From Verrucomicrobiia bacterium (GTDB lineage Bacteria; Verrucomicrobiota; Verrucomicrobiia; Limisphaerales; JADLHS01), in contig WYBW01000124.1 in the NCBI GenBank assembly GCA_011525685.1, forward strand, positions 1 to 64,000: 64,000 bases of DNA, in the 5' to 3' direction. Each line of letters begins with the position of its first letter. The stretch's first letter is position 1. Shown in pieces: positions 8,997-17,306 of the stretch. The notes below the pieces were generated by a model that did not search any database, was not told the DNA's origin, and saw only the letters and a list, made by a program, of their open reading frames with translations. The position numbers and the translations under genes are program-made.

Positions 8997-11525
8997 TCAA
9001 CTCTCCAAAAAGCTCTGCAAGTCCCCGCGCCAATCTTCGTCCGTGTATTCGCCTTCATCCAAAACCTGAAAGCGAAACGTCTCGTCCTGAAAACCCGCTC
9101 CCAACTCCTGCCAGGTAACCTGTCGTCCGACTTCCTGAAAGACTTTGCCCAGATCGCGTTTGTAGTTCGTGTCTTCGTTGCCTTGGAGATGCTTCCCTTT
9201 GCTCTCGACCACGAGCACTTTCGCCACGGGTTGATTTTTCCCCGGTTCTCCCTTCTGAACCACGAAGTCAGGGTAGATCGGATTCCGCCGGTGGCCTTGG
9301 ATGGCAAAGCTGCCTTCGCCGACCAGATTGCGATACCACCAAAGCACCTGCGGATGCCGGTCCATGAACAGCGCCACGTTCTTCTCGTACTCGTTCAGGT
9401 CATCGGGCACATAATCAAACAAACTGCGCTGCACGTCTTCATCGTTGTCCGCATGACGAAGCCGCCTGAGGCTCGTCCGGCGGAGTTCGATTTCGGAAGG
9501 GATTTCAAAACGGCCTTCGACGCACTCCAGATAGAACGACAGCCGTTTCTTCGCGTGCAGTTCTTCAAACGCTGCCTTCGTCAACGCATCGGCGTGCCGC
9601 TGAATAAAGCCATCAATGCGTTCGCGCAGTGGAAACTTGACCAGTGCAAGTTGTCCCCTCACGGAGTCGAGTCGGGCGCAGATCCGGTCCACGATGACGC
9701 GTAGTTGTTTTGCGCTGAACCAGTATAGATCGAGAGTCGAAACCAGCCACGCTTTCACTGCGTCATCAGTTTGCGCCGTTTGAACTTCGGCGCTGTCCGC
9801 TTTTTCCAAGTCTGTCCCCAAGCTCACCCGCCAGAAATGCTCCTTCGCTTTGGCCAGATCAGCGCTGAAGTCCCAATCAATCGTGCGACAAGGAAACTTG
9901 GTCACGTCCACCTTCGCCAGCAGATGCCGGTAGTAATCCAGCGCCTCGTAAGTGTCGCCGACCTTCACGCAAAAGCGCGGCAGAAAGATTTTGCCCGCGA
10001 ACGGCTTCTTGTAGTGGATCAGATACTCGCTGCGGATGCGCGCCTTGCGCGGCGGCGGCCTCTGTCCGCTGCTTGTGTCCACCGTGCTGGCCGCGTCGCC
10101 TTCGTAGCCTTCCTCCTCCAGCGCCCGCTTGACCTCGCGCGCGATGTCCTGAGCCGATTGCTTCTGGCAATAGATGTAGCTCTCGTTCAACTCGGGAAAC
10201 GCCGTACGCTTCTGATACGGCTGGCGCAAGACGCGCCCAATCAACTGCGTCATGCTGCGGGCGCTACCGGATTCCGACAGAGCCACCAAGATGTAGGCAA
10301 ACGGGCAATCCCAACCCTCCTGCAACGCCGCTTTGGTGATGATCCACTCCACCGGGCAATCCTCGTTCAACAAGTCGCCGCGCCCCTCCAAATCATCCTT
10401 CTCAGATGTCTTGATGGCGATGGCGTCCTCCTTCACACCCAGGCTTTGCATGAGGTAATCCTTCACGTCCTCGCTGTGAATCAACCCGGCTTCGCGTTGT
10501 TCCTTGCCCGTGCGCTCCACCTGTACCAGCACCATCGGCCGAATCACCTTCTCCGTCTGCTCGTAGTGCTTCTCGGCCAATTTCGCCAGCGACTCACGCT
10601 TGTCCCGCGCAGCCGTCACCACGTCTTTCCAATGCCGCTGATTCGAGTTGGCGATGTTCATCGGCAGCTTGATCATTTCCTCGTCTAGCAATTCCTGGCC
10701 GGTCACGCGCACGAGGACGTTCGCCTGTTCTCTTGGTGGCGTGGCGGAAAGCTCCACTACAATGCGCGGATTGAAACTCTCCACCGTGTCACGCGCCAGT
10801 TGGCTCGTCCATTTGTGGCCCTCGTCCAGAATCACCGCCGGCTCGCACAGGCGCACCAGATTGCCGACCGATGTCTTCACCAGAAAACGACCTTTCGCCT
10901 CGTCAGATTCAACCATGTCGCGCGGAGGAATCTTCAACTTGTCCATCAGCGCGCGATGCTTCTCCGGCTCGTCCTCTGGTGGAAAGTGCTGAACAATGTT
11001 CCCGCCGCTGTCGCGGAAGAACTTGAGCGACTCCCGATCCTGCCGGTTTGTGCCCTGCAATTTGATGACGAGAATGTTCAGGTTTGAGGCGAGTTGGCCG
11101 GGTGTCAGCCGCGCAATCTCGTGTTTCTCCCAAAGCTCAATCCGGCGCGACGACGCGGCTTCGAGCGAGATGCGGTAAAAGTCGTTCCGGTCGCGCAACC
11201 GCCGCAGCGTGTCCTTGTAAATCTGATCGCTCGGCACGACCCACAAGACCAGACCCGCACCGTTGCGCTCCTTCAAAATGGTTTTGTGGATCAGACCGAG
11301 AATTTGTGTGGCGAGCAGTGTCTTGCCGCCGCCGGTGGGGACTTTGATGCAGAACGTGGGCAGGTCCTTGCCTAGGCCGTTGCGACGCGGCTTGTATCCG
11401 CCCAGCGCCCCGACTTCATCCCACGCCGACTGCGCCGGATAGCGCTCGTCCTTGAACTTCGCCAACGCCTGCAAGTAGGCGCCCACTTCCTTCACGACCC
11501 GCTCTTGATAACGCTTCAGGTCCAT
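8997..11525 (-). CDS. Type III restriction enzyme, res-like helicase/endonuclease subunit
   Basis: An 842-residue superfamily 2 helicase. The Walker A-like motif is VPTGGGKT (about 62-69), motif II DEGH (about 234-237) and motif III SATPPR (about 260-265); motif VI is IGRVLRQPYQKR. The C-terminus (about 750-776) carries PDFVV...VVESKGK, a PD-(D/E)xK nuclease signature. This is the ATP-dependent translocation and cleavage subunit of a type III restriction-modification system. The cognate mod gene is upstream in transcription (12638-14473), but 1.1 kb of RAYT and REP sequence separates them. The gene appears intact. Confidence 0.85.
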   Translation of the reverse strand: MDLKRYQERVVKEVGAYLQALAKFKDERYPAQSAWDEVGALGGYKPRRNGLGKDLPTFCIKVPTGGGKTLLATQILGLIHKTILKERNGAGLVLWVVPSDQIYKDTLRRLRDRNDFYRISLEAASSRRIELWEKHEIARLTPGQLASNLNILVIKLQGTNRQDRESLKFFRDSGGNIVQHFPPEDEPEKHRALMDKLKIPPRDMVESDEAKGRFLVKTSVGNLVRLCEPAVILDEGHKWTSQLARDTVESFNPRIVVELSATPPREQANVLVRVTGQELLDEEMIKLPMNIANSNQRHWKDVVTAARDKRESLAKLAEKHYEQTEKVIRPMVLVQVERTGKEQREAGLIHSEDVKDYLMQSLGVKEDAIAIKTSEKDDLEGRGDLLNEDCPVEWIITKAALQEGWDCPFAYILVALSESGSARSMTQLIGRVLRQPYQKRTAFPELNESYIYCQKQSAQDIAREVKRALEEEGYEGDAASTVDTSSGQRPPPRKARIRSEYLIHYKKPFAGKIFLPRFCVKVGDTYEALDYYRHLLAKVDVTKFPCRTIDWDFSADLAKAKEHFWRVSLGTDLEKADSAEVQTAQTDDAVKAWLVSTLDLYWFSAKQLRVIVDRICARLDSVRGQLALVKFPLRERIDGFIQRHADALTKAAFEELHAKKRLSFYLECVEGRFEIPSEIELRRTSLRRLRHADNDEDVQRSLFDYVPDDLNEYEKNVALFMDRHPQVLWWYRNLVGEGSFAIQGHRRNPIYPDFVVQKGEPGKNQPVAKVLVVESKGKHLQGNEDTNYKRDLGKVFQEVGRQVTWQELGAGFQDETFRFQVLDEGEYTDEDWRGDLQSFLES

Positions 11526-11559
11526 CGGGAATCAATCACTTGAGTTGCGGTTTGTCCGA

Positions 11560-11658
11560 AAGCGCCAGAGGGCTGGCGCACTCCAAAAGCTGGCGCATAA
11601 CCCGGACGGCTTGGAAACACGCTTCGCGTCTTGGAGTGCGGCAGTCCTCTGCCGCTTT
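11560..11658 (+). repeat. REP unit 1 (RAYT-associated)
   Basis: A composite unit of about 99 bp. It starts AAGCGCCAGAGGGCTGGCGC (hairpin GCGCCAG/CTGGCGC), continues with ACTCCAAAAGCTGGCGCAT and ends GTGCGGCAGTCCTCTGCCGC (hairpin GCGGCAG/CTCTGCCGC). It lies in the same orientation as units 2-4. Confidence 0.85.
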
Positions 11659-11715
11659 CCAAGGTGCGGGCGACCGAAGCAGACCAATCCCCATTCCAGT
11701 GCGAGCGCCCTGCCC

Positions 11716-11816
11716 AAAGCGCCAGAGGACTGGCGCACTCCAAAAGCTGGCGCATCTTCGATGCGCTGCCAAACACGCGAGAGCGTCTCGGACTGCGGCA
11801 GTCCTCTGCCGCTTTT
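11716..11816 (+). repeat. REP unit 2 (RAYT-associated)
   Basis: A second full copy, nearly identical to unit 1 and to the unit at 12445-12544. It has the head GCGCCAGAGGACTGGCGC, a middle with GCGCATCTTCGATGCGC and the tail GCGGCAGTCCTCTGCCGC. It ends 45 bp before the transposase start. Confidence 0.85.
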
Positions 11817-11861
11817 GCATTGGGACTCGCCCCCAGCAAAACCACCCACTATCCTCCCCCC

Positions 11862-12431
11862 ATGCCCGAGCCGCGCCCACCCTGGCCGCACGCGCCCACG
11901 CACCAACTCAGCGTGGGCGGCACTTACTTCGTCACAGCGAGTACCCTCCAGAAAGAGCATCACTTCCGCGGCAAAGAACGCCTGCGGGTGCTGCACCGCG
12001 GATTGCTCACGGTGGCGCGTGATTTTGGCTGGCAACTGGAAGCGTGGGCCGTGTTCTCGAATCACTACCACTTCGTCGCGCATTCCCCTGCCGATGCCCC
12101 GGATGCCTCCAACCTCTCCGACATGCTCAGTGTGCTGCATGTGAAAACCGCTGAGTGGATCAACAAGCTCGACCACGCCCCGGGCCGGCAGGCATGGTTC
12201 AACTTCTGGGAAACGCGGCTGACCTACCAGAGAAGCTTTCTGGCGCGCTTGAACTATGTGCATCAAAACCCGGTGAAACACGGCCTCGTGCCGGTGGCGA
12301 ACCAGTATCCGTGGTGCTCGGCCGCGTGGTTCGAGCGCGAGGCTTCGGCGGCGATGGTCAAGTCCATTTACCGATTCAAGGTGGATCGTTTGCATGTAAG
12401 CGATGATTTTGAAGTTGCGCCGGAGTGGTGA
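11862..12431 (+). CDS. REP-associated tyrosine transposase (RAYT, Y1_Tnp)
   Basis: A 189-residue Y1 single-strand transposase of the TnpA-REP type. It holds the metal-binding HUH-like motif as NHYHFV (HYH about 68-70) and the catalytic tyrosine in NYVHQNPVKHGLV (Tyr about 132), a RAYT hallmark. The start at ATG 11862 (MPEPRPPWPHAP) directly precedes the conserved GTYFVTAS segment. Longer frames upstream are only read-through of REP sequence. Two REP units lie upstream and two downstream in the same orientation, which is the typical REPtron layout. The enzyme is expected to recognise and move REP hairpins. It is inserted between mod and res. Confidence 0.85.
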   Translation: MPEPRPPWPHAPTHQLSVGGTYFVTASTLQKEHHFRGKERLRVLHRGLLTVARDFGWQLEAWAVFSNHYHFVAHSPADAPDASNLSDMLSVLHVKTAEWINKLDHAPGRQAWFNFWETRLTYQRSFLARLNYVHQNPVKHGLVPVANQYPWCSAAWFEREASAAMVKSIYRFKVDRLHVSDDFEVAPEW

Positions 12432-12444
12432 CAGCGGGGATGGG

Positions 12445-12544
12445 AAAGCGCCAGAGGACTGGCGCACTCCAAAAGCTGGCGCATCCTCGATGCGCTGCCA
12501 AACACGCGAAGCGTTTTGGACTGCGGCAGCCCTCTGCCGCTTTT
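12445..12544 (+). repeat. REP unit 3 (RAYT-associated)
   Basis: A full copy 13 bp after the transposase stop, with three hairpins: GCGCCAGAGGACTGGCGC, GCGCATCCTCGATGCGC and GCGGCAGCCCTCTGCCGC. Its middle part differs from unit 2 by only a few bases. Confidence 0.85.
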
Positions 12545-12568
12545 GAATCGGGTGCGGGTGGACGTGCG

Positions 12569-12610
12569 AAAGCGCCAGAGGACTGGCGCACTCCAAGACC
12601 TGGCGGACAT
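12569..12610 (+). repeat. REP unit 4, head half only
   Basis: Carries AAAGCGCCAGAGGACTGGCG then CACTCCAAGACCTGGCGG. The rest of the unit is missing. The same half-unit occurs at 33105-33140. Confidence 0.75.
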
Positions 12611-12637
12611 ACGCGCGGTTCTGGTGAATTCGGGCGC

Positions 12638-14473
12638 TCATCGCAGGTTGAACGGCACGATCATCGTGCGCACGGTCTTGCCATTCGCGGCTTCCCACTC
12701 GCGCAGCGCGCTGCGGTGCAGCCAGATTTTCTCGGCATACACCACCAGCCGATGGTTCGCGTCCTTGGCTGCCGTGGTCTTCAAGAACCCGGCGTCCATT
12801 GCCCAATCCGCCTTCTGGTTCGGCGAGTAAAGCAGGTAGTAGCTCGTGCCGTTGTGCTCGCCGATGCGCCCGCTCTTTTTGTCCATGTCCGCGCGATTCC
12901 ACTGACGGCTCGTCTCGGTGTAGAACACGTATTTGGCCACCTCCTCGTAGGGCGGCGGAGTGTCGCCGAAGTCCCGATACTCGCCAAACAACGGCTTGGC
13001 GCTCAGGCGCGCGTAGCTGAACCAGCCACCCGTGCCGGCGACTTTCTCCCGCTTGCCGCTTTGCGTTTTGTAGGAATAACCCTTGATGACCCGCCGCACG
13101 CGCTCCGCCGTCACCTTCTGGCAGATGTTGAACTTCTCGGCCTCGTTCTCTTTCGTGTCGTAAGGCTGCTGGACGAGGATGAACTTGCGGTTGCCGCTGT
13201 CTCCCTTGTTCAACTCCAGCACCGCTTGGGCAGTCGTGCCGCTACCGGCAAACGAGTCGAGAATCAAGTCCCCGGGACGACTGCAATACCGAATGATTCG
13301 CGCGATGACTTCGTGATCCTTCGGGTTGGAGAAGATCTTCGAACCCATCAGATTGCGGAGATGCTTCACAGCAACCTGCGACTGCTTGTAGATGTAAGTT
13401 CCCATGACTTGCATCCCAACATCCGCCTCTTCATCAGATTCCAATTCATCCACGGCATACTTCTCCTCGTCCAATTCCTCCGCAACCGGGACGAGGTGAG
13501 CCTTACGAAAGGGTGGTTCGGTGTGGTCTTCCCGGAAGACCACGAGTCCGAGCTTGATTTGCTCGTCCATCTTCTCCTTTGTTGCAAACCCCCAACCACG
13601 CTCAGGAACACGGCACGGCTTCTTAGTCTTTGGGTGAATTACGTCGTAGCGCGGGCCGCCGCCCCCCGGCCATGAGATGTCGCGGTCACGCCACGGACCG
13701 TATTGGTCAACGTGCTTGTAACGTGCGAGAGCCTTGGACGGATGTTTCTCAGGCAAGGCACGATACCATTCTTTGAGTTCTTCCTCGATCTTGGCGTTGC
13801 TGTCGCCGTGCTTGACTCGAAGCTCGCAGTAGGTTTTCCAAATCTCCTTTGCCCCTGGCTTCGGTTCGCGCCACACAGTTTTCTGCTGTCGCAAAGTACC
13901 TTTGGAGCGTGCGTAAACGGCCATGTATTCGTGTCCGGCTGAGAACAGCTTCGCGTCGTTCTTCCGCCCCTTCTCCCACACGATTTGGGCAACGAAATTA
14001 TCCAATCCAAATATCTCATCCATCAGCATCCGCAAGTGCTGAACCTCATTATCGTCAATTGAGACGAAGATCACGCCGTCTTCCTGCAACAGTTCTCGTA
14101 ACAGTTGCAGTCGCGGATACATCATGCAGCACCACTTGTCGTGACGGCAGGCGTCTTCTTCCTCCTTGCCGACGACCTGCCCGATCCATTCCTTGAACTG
14201 CGGTTGCGTGAGATTGTCGTTGTAAATCCAGCCCTCGTTGCCGGTGTTGTAGGGCGGGTCAATGTAGATACACTTGATGCGCCCGGCGTGCGTAGGCAGC
14301 AGCGCCTTGAGCGCCAGCAGATTGTCACCCTCGATGATCAAGTTCCCGTCCAGCGACGGCTCTTTGCCTTTGGGTAGTTCCGAGAGCCGGGCGTCGAAAT
14401 CGAACGTGTGATGCGGCACGGTGTGGTGATACGTCTCCACCGCCGTCTTGCCTTTGAATTGCAGAGTGGGCAT
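12638..14473 (-). CDS. Type III DNA methyltransferase, mod-like subunit (N6-adenine)
   Basis: A 611-residue site-specific methyltransferase of the beta class. Catalytic motif IV DPPYNTGNEGW is at about 72-82, and the AdoMet motif I region DSFAGSGTTAQAV at about 406-418, in the order used by type III Mod proteins. The long region between them should hold target recognition (about 160-380). It modifies adenine in the recognition sequence and is required for restriction by the res partner. It is transcribed first, with res downstream on the same strand beyond the RAYT/REP block. The 20 or so residues around the start fit the family (LQFKGKTAVETYHHTVPHHT). Confidence 0.85.
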   Translation of the reverse strand: MPTLQFKGKTAVETYHHTVPHHTFDFDARLSELPKGKEPSLDGNLIIEGDNLLALKALLPTHAGRIKCIYIDPPYNTGNEGWIYNDNLTQPQFKEWIGQVVGKEEEDACRHDKWCCMMYPRLQLLRELLQEDGVIFVSIDDNEVQHLRMLMDEIFGLDNFVAQIVWEKGRKNDAKLFSAGHEYMAVYARSKGTLRQQKTVWREPKPGAKEIWKTYCELRVKHGDSNAKIEEELKEWYRALPEKHPSKALARYKHVDQYGPWRDRDISWPGGGGPRYDVIHPKTKKPCRVPERGWGFATKEKMDEQIKLGLVVFREDHTEPPFRKAHLVPVAEELDEEKYAVDELESDEEADVGMQVMGTYIYKQSQVAVKHLRNLMGSKIFSNPKDHEVIARIIRYCSRPGDLILDSFAGSGTTAQAVLELNKGDSGNRKFILVQQPYDTKENEAEKFNICQKVTAERVRRVIKGYSYKTQSGKREKVAGTGGWFSYARLSAKPLFGEYRDFGDTPPPYEEVAKYVFYTETSRQWNRADMDKKSGRIGEHNGTSYYLLYSPNQKADWAMDAGFLKTTAAKDANHRLVVYAEKIWLHRSALREWEAANGKTVRTMIVPFNLR

Positions 14474-15040
14474 GGCTGTTCGCTCGCGCGCGAATCAGCC
14501 GCTTGGAGGACTGCTCCTGGAAGGAATCCGTGCCTGAAACAAAAGGGGGCGACACTTACTTGCGCCCCACAACAGGCACGTGGATGCCTTCACAGGAACG
14601 CTTTCAGCGCGCCCCGAGGGGCGCGCGTCGAGCGCTGTCCTGTGATCGAAATTTCCACGTTTCGTTGTGAACAGCAGCCGAGACTGCGCGAAATGGTTTT
14701 GTAAAAAGTTTCTGGTCGTGTTGTTGTCTTGTCTGACGCGGGAAGATTACGTCGGGCGGTGGCGCGGGACAAGCGCGGGGATTTGCCCGAGCGCGGACAG
14801 ACTTGTCCATGAGTTGCAGCCGCCGAGTGAGAAACAGGCAGACCCGGCGGTCCGCGCTCCTCTCCTTGCGTCTCGGCCTCTTGGCGTTGTTCGCTTGTGG
14901 TGCGGGGGTGCTTTGCTTGGCGGCCAAAGCATCTGTCGGCTTTACTTCGCGATTCGTTCATTCAACCGTTTCTCGTGTCCGCATTAAGCGTGAAGCCCGA
15001 GGTCAGGAAGGCTGTGTGGATTTGAGTCCGTTAAGTGATT
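14474..15040. other. Intergenic region, 567 bp, with a GC-rich hairpin
   Basis: No convincing gene. A long hairpin GCGCGCCCCGAGGGGCGCGC at 14607-14626 is bracketed by ACAGGA/TCCTGT arms. The sequence around 14695-14760 is less GC-rich and could hold the promoter of the following gene. One frame starting near 14810 has a hydrophobic stretch but runs across the next gene's start and has no other support. Confidence 0.5.
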
Positions 15041-17296
15041 ATGACTGTGACATCTTTCATCACCAGATTGAGTGCCGCGTTTGCGGCGATGCTGCTGCCG
15101 ACCGTCGCGTTTGGCGGCACGGAGAGAGCGTGGTTCGAGAGCGCCCTCGTGGGGATCGAAACCGGCCCGACCGGCGCGCAGTTTGGTCACAGCGACACGA
15201 ATGACACGCGCTATTGCGCCCGCTTCGATGGGCGCGAGATCGTCCGCCAAGCGGTGGCCGCGCACAGCGAATATCTCGTGCTTTGGGTGCGCGACGGGGA
15301 TTACGCCTACTACGACTCGAAGCTGCTGCCCAAGGCGCCGGGACTCGGCAGTCGTGATCCGTTGCGCGAGGCGCTCGAGGAGGCGCGCCGCCACAAGCTG
15401 CCGCTGATCGCGTATTGCGTGGTGCAACAGGGCGGACATTTTCTCAAGGCGCATCCGGAATGGGAGATGCGCGGGATGGACGGCCAGCTCATCGGGCGGT
15501 TCTGCTACAATTCCGGCTATCTCGAAGCGATGAAACAAATCGTGGCCGAGCAACTGGCCTACGGCATTGACGGTTTCCACATTGACATGATGGATCAGGG
15601 CTTCGGCCCACCCTACGGCTGCTGGTGCGACACGTGCCGGGCGCTTTTCGAGAAGGAGTTTGGCCAGCCGATGCCCAAGGGCGTCACTTGGGATGTGGCC
15701 TGGGACCGAATGCTCGAATTCCGCTATCACAGCAGCGAGCGCTTCGAGCAGGCACTTTACCGCCACATCAAGTCCATCAACCCGCGCGCCACGGTGGATT
15801 ACAATTATCACGGCAACCCACCGTTCAGTTTCGAGGTCGGGCAGCGTCCGGTTCAGCACGCGGGCAACGGCGATTTCATCACCGGCGAAACCGGCGTGTG
15901 GGGGTTCAGCGCCCTGACGGTGGGTCTGAACGCCGAGTTCTACCGGGCCGCCGTGCCCCATCAGCGCGTGCAGGTGGCGATGCAACGCGGTGTGCGGATG
16001 TATCACGATCAAACCACGCGCCCGCTCCACGACCTTCGCTGGGAGTTGCTGACCCTGCTGTCGCACGGCGCGTTTGTCACGGTGGTGGACAAGACCGGGT
16101 TCGATGGCTGGCTCGATCCCGTGGCCTATGAGCGCATCGGCGCGGCTTTCGTGGACGCGCAAGCCCGGCGCGCTCACTTTGGTCATCAACCCGTGGCGGA
16201 GGTCGGACTCTACTTCAGCAGCCGCACGCGGGATTGGGTCGGGCGCGAGAAGCCGGCGCACTACTTCCAGAGTTTTCAAGGCGCGCACAAGGCGCTGGTT
16301 TATGAACACATTCCGTGGGGCGTGGTCTTGGACGAAAACCTGGCGCTGAAATGGCTGAACCGGTTTCCCATCGTGCTGCTGCCAAACACGGGGATTCTGT
16401 CGGAACGTGAACTGGCGCAGTTGCGGGCTTATGTCGAAGGTGGTGGCAAACTCATCATCACGGGTCAGAGCGGGCAGTTTGATCACTTGGGCCGGCCGCT
16501 CGCGGAATCGAATTTGAACGAGTTGATTGGCGCGAAGTTCAAGGGCCGCTTGGAGTCGCTGGATAATTGGGTGAAATTCCCGGGCAACGAAGTCCCGGCC
16601 AGCGGTACAGCTCCTTCCTTTGCCACCGTGCCAACCAAGCTGCCGGTTGGAAACAAGTCGAATTCGGCAGAGGCTTTGCACCGTGGCAGTCCCGCCGACT
16701 GGCCCTTCTTGGTCAAAGGACCGGCTTCGATTTACGAACCGACAACCGCGATTTCCGCTGGCCAACTCCTCAAACCCCACCGCACCACGCGCCAGCTTGA
16801 AGGCAAGGAGGGCACCGACTGGCCCATGAGCGCCGACAGCCCGGTCGGCCCGGCAATTCTGGTCAACCACGTCGGCAAAGGCACCATTTTGACTTTTGCC
16901 TGTTCGCCGGACTACGCCACCGCCAGCGAGCATCACATCGTCGAAGCCCGCAAGCTGATCGCCAACGCGGTGCGGTTTCTGAATCCCGCGCCGCGAATTC
17001 GCATCAGCGCGCCCACCACGGTGGAAGCAGTGGTCACCGACGATCCGGTGACGCGGACGTTGCGCGTGCATTTGCTCGGCTACAATTCGCCTCCCCAGAC
17101 CACGCCCGCAAAGGACCGGCCGTTCGTGCTGCCCGGCCTGATCGAGGACGCGCCCCGCTACCAGGCAACGCTCGAACTGGGGCGCGATCTCAAGAGCGCG
17201 AAAGCTTTCAACAAGTCCACCAAAGTCCAGCGTCGCGGCCGGACCGTGAACGTGGTGATTGAGGACATTCACGAGGTGGTGCTCTTGAAATACTGA
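15041..17296 (+). CDS. Secreted GHL6/GH42-trimerisation-like glycoside hydrolase
   Basis: A 751-residue protein starting at ATG 15041, with a GTG two codons upstream as an alternative. It begins with a signal peptide (SFITRLSAAFAAMLLPTVAFGG). Residues about 30-390 resemble the hypothetical glycosyl hydrolase 6 barrel: LPLIAYCVVQQGG, HPEWEMRGMDGQ, GIDGFHIDMMDQGFG and CWCDTCRALF. Residues about 390-660 resemble the beta-galactosidase trimerisation/GATase-like fold: PIVLLPNTGILSERELAQLRAYVEGGGKLI and VGKGTILTFACSPDY. A beta domain closes the protein. It likely acts on an exported glycan substrate, unknown. The opposite strand is also open across this gene but only as its shadow. It is followed 10 bp later by a second secreted protein gene. 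Confidence 0.65.
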   Translation: MTVTSFITRLSAAFAAMLLPTVAFGGTERAWFESALVGIETGPTGAQFGHSDTNDTRYCARFDGREIVRQAVAAHSEYLVLWVRDGDYAYYDSKLLPKAPGLGSRDPLREALEEARRHKLPLIAYCVVQQGGHFLKAHPEWEMRGMDGQLIGRFCYNSGYLEAMKQIVAEQLAYGIDGFHIDMMDQGFGPPYGCWCDTCRALFEKEFGQPMPKGVTWDVAWDRMLEFRYHSSERFEQALYRHIKSINPRATVDYNYHGNPPFSFEVGQRPVQHAGNGDFITGETGVWGFSALTVGLNAEFYRAAVPHQRVQVAMQRGVRMYHDQTTRPLHDLRWELLTLLSHGAFVTVVDKTGFDGWLDPVAYERIGAAFVDAQARRAHFGHQPVAEVGLYFSSRTRDWVGREKPAHYFQSFQGAHKALVYEHIPWGVVLDENLALKWLNRFPIVLLPNTGILSERELAQLRAYVEGGGKLIITGQSGQFDHLGRPLAESNLNELIGAKFKGRLESLDNWVKFPGNEVPASGTAPSFATVPTKLPVGNKSNSAEALHRGSPADWPFLVKGPASIYEPTTAISAGQLLKPHRTTRQLEGKEGTDWPMSADSPVGPAILVNHVGKGTILTFACSPDYATASEHHIVEARKLIANAVRFLNPAPRIRISAPTTVEAVVTDDPVTRTLRVHLLGYNSPPQTTPAKDRPFVLPGLIEDAPRYQATLELGRDLKSAKAFNKSTKVQRRGRTVNVVIEDIHEVVLLKY

Positions 17297-17306
17297 CAGC
17301 TCTCAA

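Noticed and set aside
11560-12610. CRISPR-like array
   Set aside because: Units are about 100 bp, made of internal hairpins, irregularly spaced and interrupted by a RAYT gene. No cas genes are present.
11532-12902. Minus-strand open frame across the RAYT and REP units
   Set aside because: Its translation consists of repeated REP-derived peptides (such as FWSAPALWRF) and the antisense of the transposase.
14803-15204. Possible small secreted protein (hydrophobic stretch LGLLALFACGAGVLCLAA)
   Set aside because: The frame runs past the start of the next gene, has no ribosome site or homologous feature, and ends without a domain.
14984-17272. Long open frame on the minus strand opposite the GHL6-like gene
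   Set aside because: Low-complexity, His/Arg/Val-rich product with no motif. The plus-strand frame has a signal peptide and family signatures. High G+C makes antisense frames open by chance.
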